Shown here: in pieces, positions 61,632 to 64,000 of the stretch
Layout of the letters: every line of letters starts with the position of its first letter
Numbering within the stretch: position 1 is the first letter of the stretch
Source of the DNA: Aquimarina mycalae
Lineage (GTDB): Bacteria > Bacteroidota > Bacteroidia > Flavobacteriales > Flavobacteriaceae
Length of the DNA stretch: 64,000 nt
Assembly: GCF_029906345.1 (NCBI RefSeq)
Contig: NZ_JARYGY010000003.1
Span: forward strand, 310,001-374,000
Direction: 5' to 3'
Translations under genes and position numbers: made by a program
Notes under the pieces: generated by a model
Told to the model about the DNA's origin: nothing
Databases searched by the model: none
Seen by the model: only the letters and a program-made list of their open reading frames with translations

Positions 61632-62180
61632 TTAATTCACTAATTTATTTAATAGTTTACCTTCATCTATTTTAGAATCTATTTGATCCATTAGACGGTT
61701 AATTTTATCCAATGATCTCATAAAGTTTTGATACATATTCATCTTTTCTCCATAGACACCATAATGCTTCAATTTTTTCTCAAACTTTTGAGTGATATTA
61801 TTCAAGCTTGCTTCAACAATATATAAATCTTTACTATTTTGTTTTTTTCTGGAATAGCTAAAAACGGTTAATGCATTATTATTCGTTTCAAGAATTAATC
61901 TTCTTGCCCTTGCATCGATTAGTTTATTTTTTACGTGCTGAACATAAGAATCTCCTGGAGCAAAATATCGAATATCGAATTTAGGAATTGCTCTGGTACT
62001 GTAACTATCTTTAAACTCTTCCATTTCTCGCTTGATATTATCTTCTTCTCTTGATAATAAAGCATACTCTGCAGTCAGTGCTACTGAAGCAGCATTAGAA
62101 AGTGCATCAATTGCTGGTAACTGTGCAAAAATGCACTGAGAAGAAACAATAATTGATAATGATATTATTAGATTTTTCAT
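61632..62180 (-). CDS. Small exported helical protein 2 of the T4SS-like block
   Basis: 182 residues from the ATG at 62180 (signal peptide MKNLIISLSIIVSSQCIFAQ); a longer frame to 62258 overlaps the neighbouring gene and lacks a signal. The mature region is helical: YALLSREEDNIKREMEEFKDSYS, then NNITQKFEKKLKHYGVYGEKMNMYQNFM. VirB5/TraI-like proteins have such a make-up, but I see no diagnostic motif. It is the last gene of the upstream transcription unit, just before a terminator. Confidence 0.58.
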   Translation of the reverse strand: MKNLIISLSIIVSSQCIFAQLPAIDALSNAASVALTAEYALLSREEDNIKREMEEFKDSYSTRAIPKFDIRYFAPGDSYVQHVKNKLIDARARRLILETNNNALTVFSYSRKKQNSKDLYIVEASLNNITQKFEKKLKHYGVYGEKMNMYQNFMRSLDKINRLMDQIDSKIDEGKLLNKLVN

Positions 62181-62226
62181 TTGTATATACTTTACTTTGA
62201 TGATACCATCTCTTATTATATTTTGT

Positions 62227-62841
62227 TTAGAAAAAGATCTCAATTTTTTTAATTTCACTTAGAATATCAACATCGCCAGCGATAATACCCGCTGCGATTG
62301 TAACTCCTAATAAGGAGCGTAATTCTCTATCATTTTCAGAAAACTTCCTCAATAATTCTGCTCTTAATCTATAAATCTCTTGCCTATTATCTGATCTTAC
62401 CGTTGGATTGGTTCGACTAAAAACATCGGTACCTACAATTGATCCTAATACTCCACCTCGTACTAAATTTATTTGATCTATATATTCTTTTTTATTCTTA
62501 GTCATATACATTGCATTGGGACTATTTGATATAACGGTACTAATCCCTGCCATAACACTGCTAGCAAATGCAGTTTTTAAATAATCATTTCTTGCTTTAT
62601 TATCAAAAGTATTATTTCGATAATATCGATCTAACATAGTACGTAAATGTTTTTTTGAGCTACTGAGGTCATCGTTAATAAATTTTAATTCTGCTGCTCT
62701 TGTTGCAGCTGTAGCATTCATAATTCCCATCTGTGTTCGGGTTCGTCTATCGGTATTAGAGAGCCAAAAATGTATCCATTGTCCATAACTAAATTCTGTA
62801 CCTATTGCTAATAGAATAATTAAAACTATTTTCTGCTTCAT
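62227..62841 (-). CDS. Small exported protein 1 of the T4SS-like block
   Basis: 204 residues: signal peptide (MKQKIVLIILLAIGTEFSYGQ), then helical segments such as KKHLRTMLDRYYRNNTFDNKARNDYL and two Gly/Ala hydrophobic stretches (SSVMAGISTVISN, GVTIAAGIIAGDVDIL) that could contact a membrane. No family recognised. It ends 46 nt before the next exported protein gene. It starts 18 nt after the small basic ORF and 246 nt after traN, so it is likely in the traN unit. Confidence 0.6.
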   Translation of the reverse strand: MKQKIVLIILLAIGTEFSYGQWIHFWLSNTDRRTRTQMGIMNATAATRAAELKFINDDLSSSKKHLRTMLDRYYRNNTFDNKARNDYLKTAFASSVMAGISTVISNSPNAMYMTKNKKEYIDQINLVRGGVLGSIVGTDVFSRTNPTVRSDNRQEIYRLRAELLRKFSENDRELRSLLGVTIAAGIIAGDVDILSEIKKIEIFF

Positions 62842-62859
62842 GACATTTAATTTTATCGT

Positions 62860-63051
62860 TTACCAGGATATTTTTTTATTTCTTGTAATATTCGGCTGCT
62901 TTTTTTGGCCTTGTTTTTTTTCCTGTTTCTGTCTTAAATCTATTTTCTCTGTCATTGATATCTGTTGTTGCTTTGGTTTAAGATTCGTAGGAATTTTACT
63001 TTTTATCATTGGGGTAGTGAAAGCTTTTACTATGTCCTTATTAAATTTCAT
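62860..63051 (-). CDS. Possible 63-residue basic Lys/Gln-rich protein
   Basis: Starts at an ATG at 63051, 36 nt after the traN stop, and ends 18 nt before the next gene. The sequence is MKFNKDIVKAFTTPMIKSKI, then a Gln/Lys-rich region (KPKQQQIS, RQKQEKKQGQKKQ). No signal peptide. The intergenic fit supports a real gene, but the low-complexity composition makes this uncertain. The ORF on the opposite strand here (62840-63091) is hydrophobic and looks like its antisense shadow. Confidence 0.4.
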   Translation of the reverse strand: MKFNKDIVKAFTTPMIKSKIPTNLKPKQQQISMTEKIDLRQKQEKKQGQKKQPNITRNKKISW

Positions 63052-63087
63052 ATCCTTAAGATTACTAAATAGTTTATTATTATATCT

Positions 63088-63963
63088 CTAGTTAGTAGCA
63101 AGTACTACTTTAGGCGTCAGTAATTTTTTTCTTGGTATAGCAATTGTACTAGATCTGCCTCCATTTTTTTCAAAAACATCTATAAACAATTTTTCATTAT
63201 CATTAGGTGTAAACTTGTCAAAAATCAGTGTCATTCTTTCTACATCTCCACCTTTTATCAGATAATTTTTATCACAAATTTTTATAGGACTTATAATTCT
63301 TTCTTGATATATATAATCTGAAGTAATTTTTTTATTCAATTTTAATCGAATCAAAATGTTATCTACATCAAAATCGATGGTAGCTTCATTTTTTATATCT
63401 AATCGGATAGCAATATGATCTTCTTGATAGAAAATACCTGATATTTTTAGCCTTAAATTATCTCTTTCTTTGGTTAAAATAATATTGGATTTTGCCGAGT
63501 TAAAATCTGCACAGAGCTTATCTATTTTATTAGTTTTTTCCTGTTTCTGAGTGTAGCTTGATTTTATACTATTTATATTTTCTTTGCTATCTCCAATACG
63601 ATAAGAATGTATATTCGTATCCCGCATATATCTTAATGGAATCGAATAAAATGTGCCTCCATTAGTAATTACGGTTAAATTAGATCTAGTGCTAATTTCA
63701 CCTAAATCTAATCCTTCTCCTATATGTTTTAGTTTAACAATAGGTTGAATCGTATCTGCTATAAAATAAGGTGAACCGATGTCAATGTATTTAATATTTT
63801 CATTAAATATCAAATGAGTTGTATTCACATCAGATACGTATAAGTTATCCTGATTTTTAAGTGCTTTAATTATATTATTATGTTTCTTTTTTAGGTTCAT
63901 TGATCTTTGGGCATATCCAAAACAGGAGAATAAAAGCCCTAATGTTATCAGTACATATTTCAT
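63088..63963 (-). CDS. TraN-like DUF4138 (VirB9-type) conjugation protein
   Basis: 291 residues: signal peptide (MKYVLITLGLLFSCFGYAQ), then LYVSDVNTTHLIFNENIKYIDIGSPYFIAD near residues 41-71, the signature of DUF4138/TraN proteins, where THLIFxxxIKYxDxGS is the conserved block. A C-terminal beta-rich domain follows (LKISGIFYQEDHIAIRLDIKN). It is the VirB9-like outer-membrane core component. Its start is 37 nt from the window end, so upstream partners such as TraM cannot be seen. Confidence 0.84.
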   Translation of the reverse strand: MKYVLITLGLLFSCFGYAQRSMNLKKKHNNIIKALKNQDNLYVSDVNTTHLIFNENIKYIDIGSPYFIADTIQPIVKLKHIGEGLDLGEISTRSNLTVITNGGTFYSIPLRYMRDTNIHSYRIGDSKENINSIKSSYTQKQEKTNKIDKLCADFNSAKSNIILTKERDNLRLKISGIFYQEDHIAIRLDIKNEATIDFDVDNILIRLKLNKKITSDYIYQERIISPIKICDKNYLIKGGDVERMTLIFDKFTPNDNEKLFIDVFEKNGGRSSTIAIPRKKLLTPKVVLATN

Positions 63964-64000
63964 TTTTTTCTTATTTTAAAAATTATTTTTCAACGAATTG

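Larger units (their letters stand above)
51508..63963 (-). other. Accessory block with conjugative-transposon-type T4SS genes in unusual order
   Basis: All genes in this 12.5-kb stretch run on the minus strand. Five carry homology, read by eye, to Bacteroidetes Tra proteins: TraN, TraJ, TraF, TraE and TraK, in that transcription order. Between and after them are exported, membrane and cytosolic proteins not typical of CTnDOT elements. No relaxase, integrase, TraG (VirB4) or TraM (VirB10) gene is present in the window; the locus may extend beyond 64,000. It is therefore either a fragment of an integrative element or a domesticated secretion system. Confidence 0.65.

Noticed and set aside
62840-63091. 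Plus-strand 83-codon ORF rich in Phe/Leu/Cys
   Set aside because: It is antisense to the gap and small basic ORF in an all-minus operon; its composition is what Lys-rich coding sequence gives when read backwards.
1-64000. CRISPR arrays, rRNA, tRNA genes, insertion sequences and prophage
   Set aside because: No regularly spaced repeats, no cloverleaf-type or rRNA sequence, and no transposase or phage structural gene was recognised in reading the window.

Overview
The window is AT-rich chromosomal DNA from a member of the Bacteroidota, almost certainly a marine Flavobacteriaceae (Aquimarina-like; the genus is a guess). The signs are TonB-dependent and outer-membrane beta-barrel proteins, many lipoproteins, DUF5916/M61/BatA-type genes, alginate lyases, no clear Shine-Dalgarno sites, and repeated promoters of the Bacteroidetes type (TTTG, about 19-21 nt, TAnnTTTG).

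Layout. Positions 1-50,600 look like ordinary core and lifestyle genes in short operons: the start of parE, two GNAT acetyltransferases, a phosphoesterase, an ArsR/SRPBCC pair, a CrtI-like oxidoreductase, an M61 peptidase, an S9D-like glutamyl endopeptidase, a TPR hybrid histidine kinase and ychF. At 15.1-18.7 kb are two secreted PL7 alginate lyases with matching promoter/operator regions, followed by a TonB receptor. Next come two tandem alpha/beta hydrolases, a ferredoxin/acyl-CoA reductase/serC/serA cluster, small envelope proteins, folE-msrA, a DUF5916 protein, a LolD-like ATPase, a PhoX-like/di-heme peroxidase pair, a GAF histidine kinase, an NYN/LOTUS protein, a DEAD-box helicase, and a BatA-like protein overlapping a dihydroorotase-like gene that lacks the HxH metal motif. 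Clear hairpin terminators separate most convergent genes.

Positions 51,508-63,963 form an all-minus-strand accessory block. It encodes recognisable parts of the Bacteroidetes conjugative-transposon (CTnDOT-type) type IV secretion system: TraN (DUF4138), TraJ/VirB6-like, TraF (DUF4133, VirB3-like), TraE (DUF4134, VirB2-like) and TraK (VirB8-like). The gene order is N-(unknowns)-J-F-E-K rather than the usual E-F-G-...-J-K-L-M-N. No relaxase, integrase, TraG ATPase or TraM is visible inside the window, although the locus may continue beyond 64,000.

Mixed into this block are genes I do not know from conjugative elements: four small exported proteins, a 715-aa secreted protein whose first 280 residues look like a polysaccharide-lyase-type jelly roll, a bacterial PH-domain membrane protein, and two cytosolic paralogues sharing an N-terminal motif and a conserved basic C-terminal tail. 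The most interesting hypothesis is a repurposed T4SS-like apparatus with a glycan-acting surface component and tail-tagged cargo or structural proteins. That is inference; the homologies behind it are read by eye and need profile searches.
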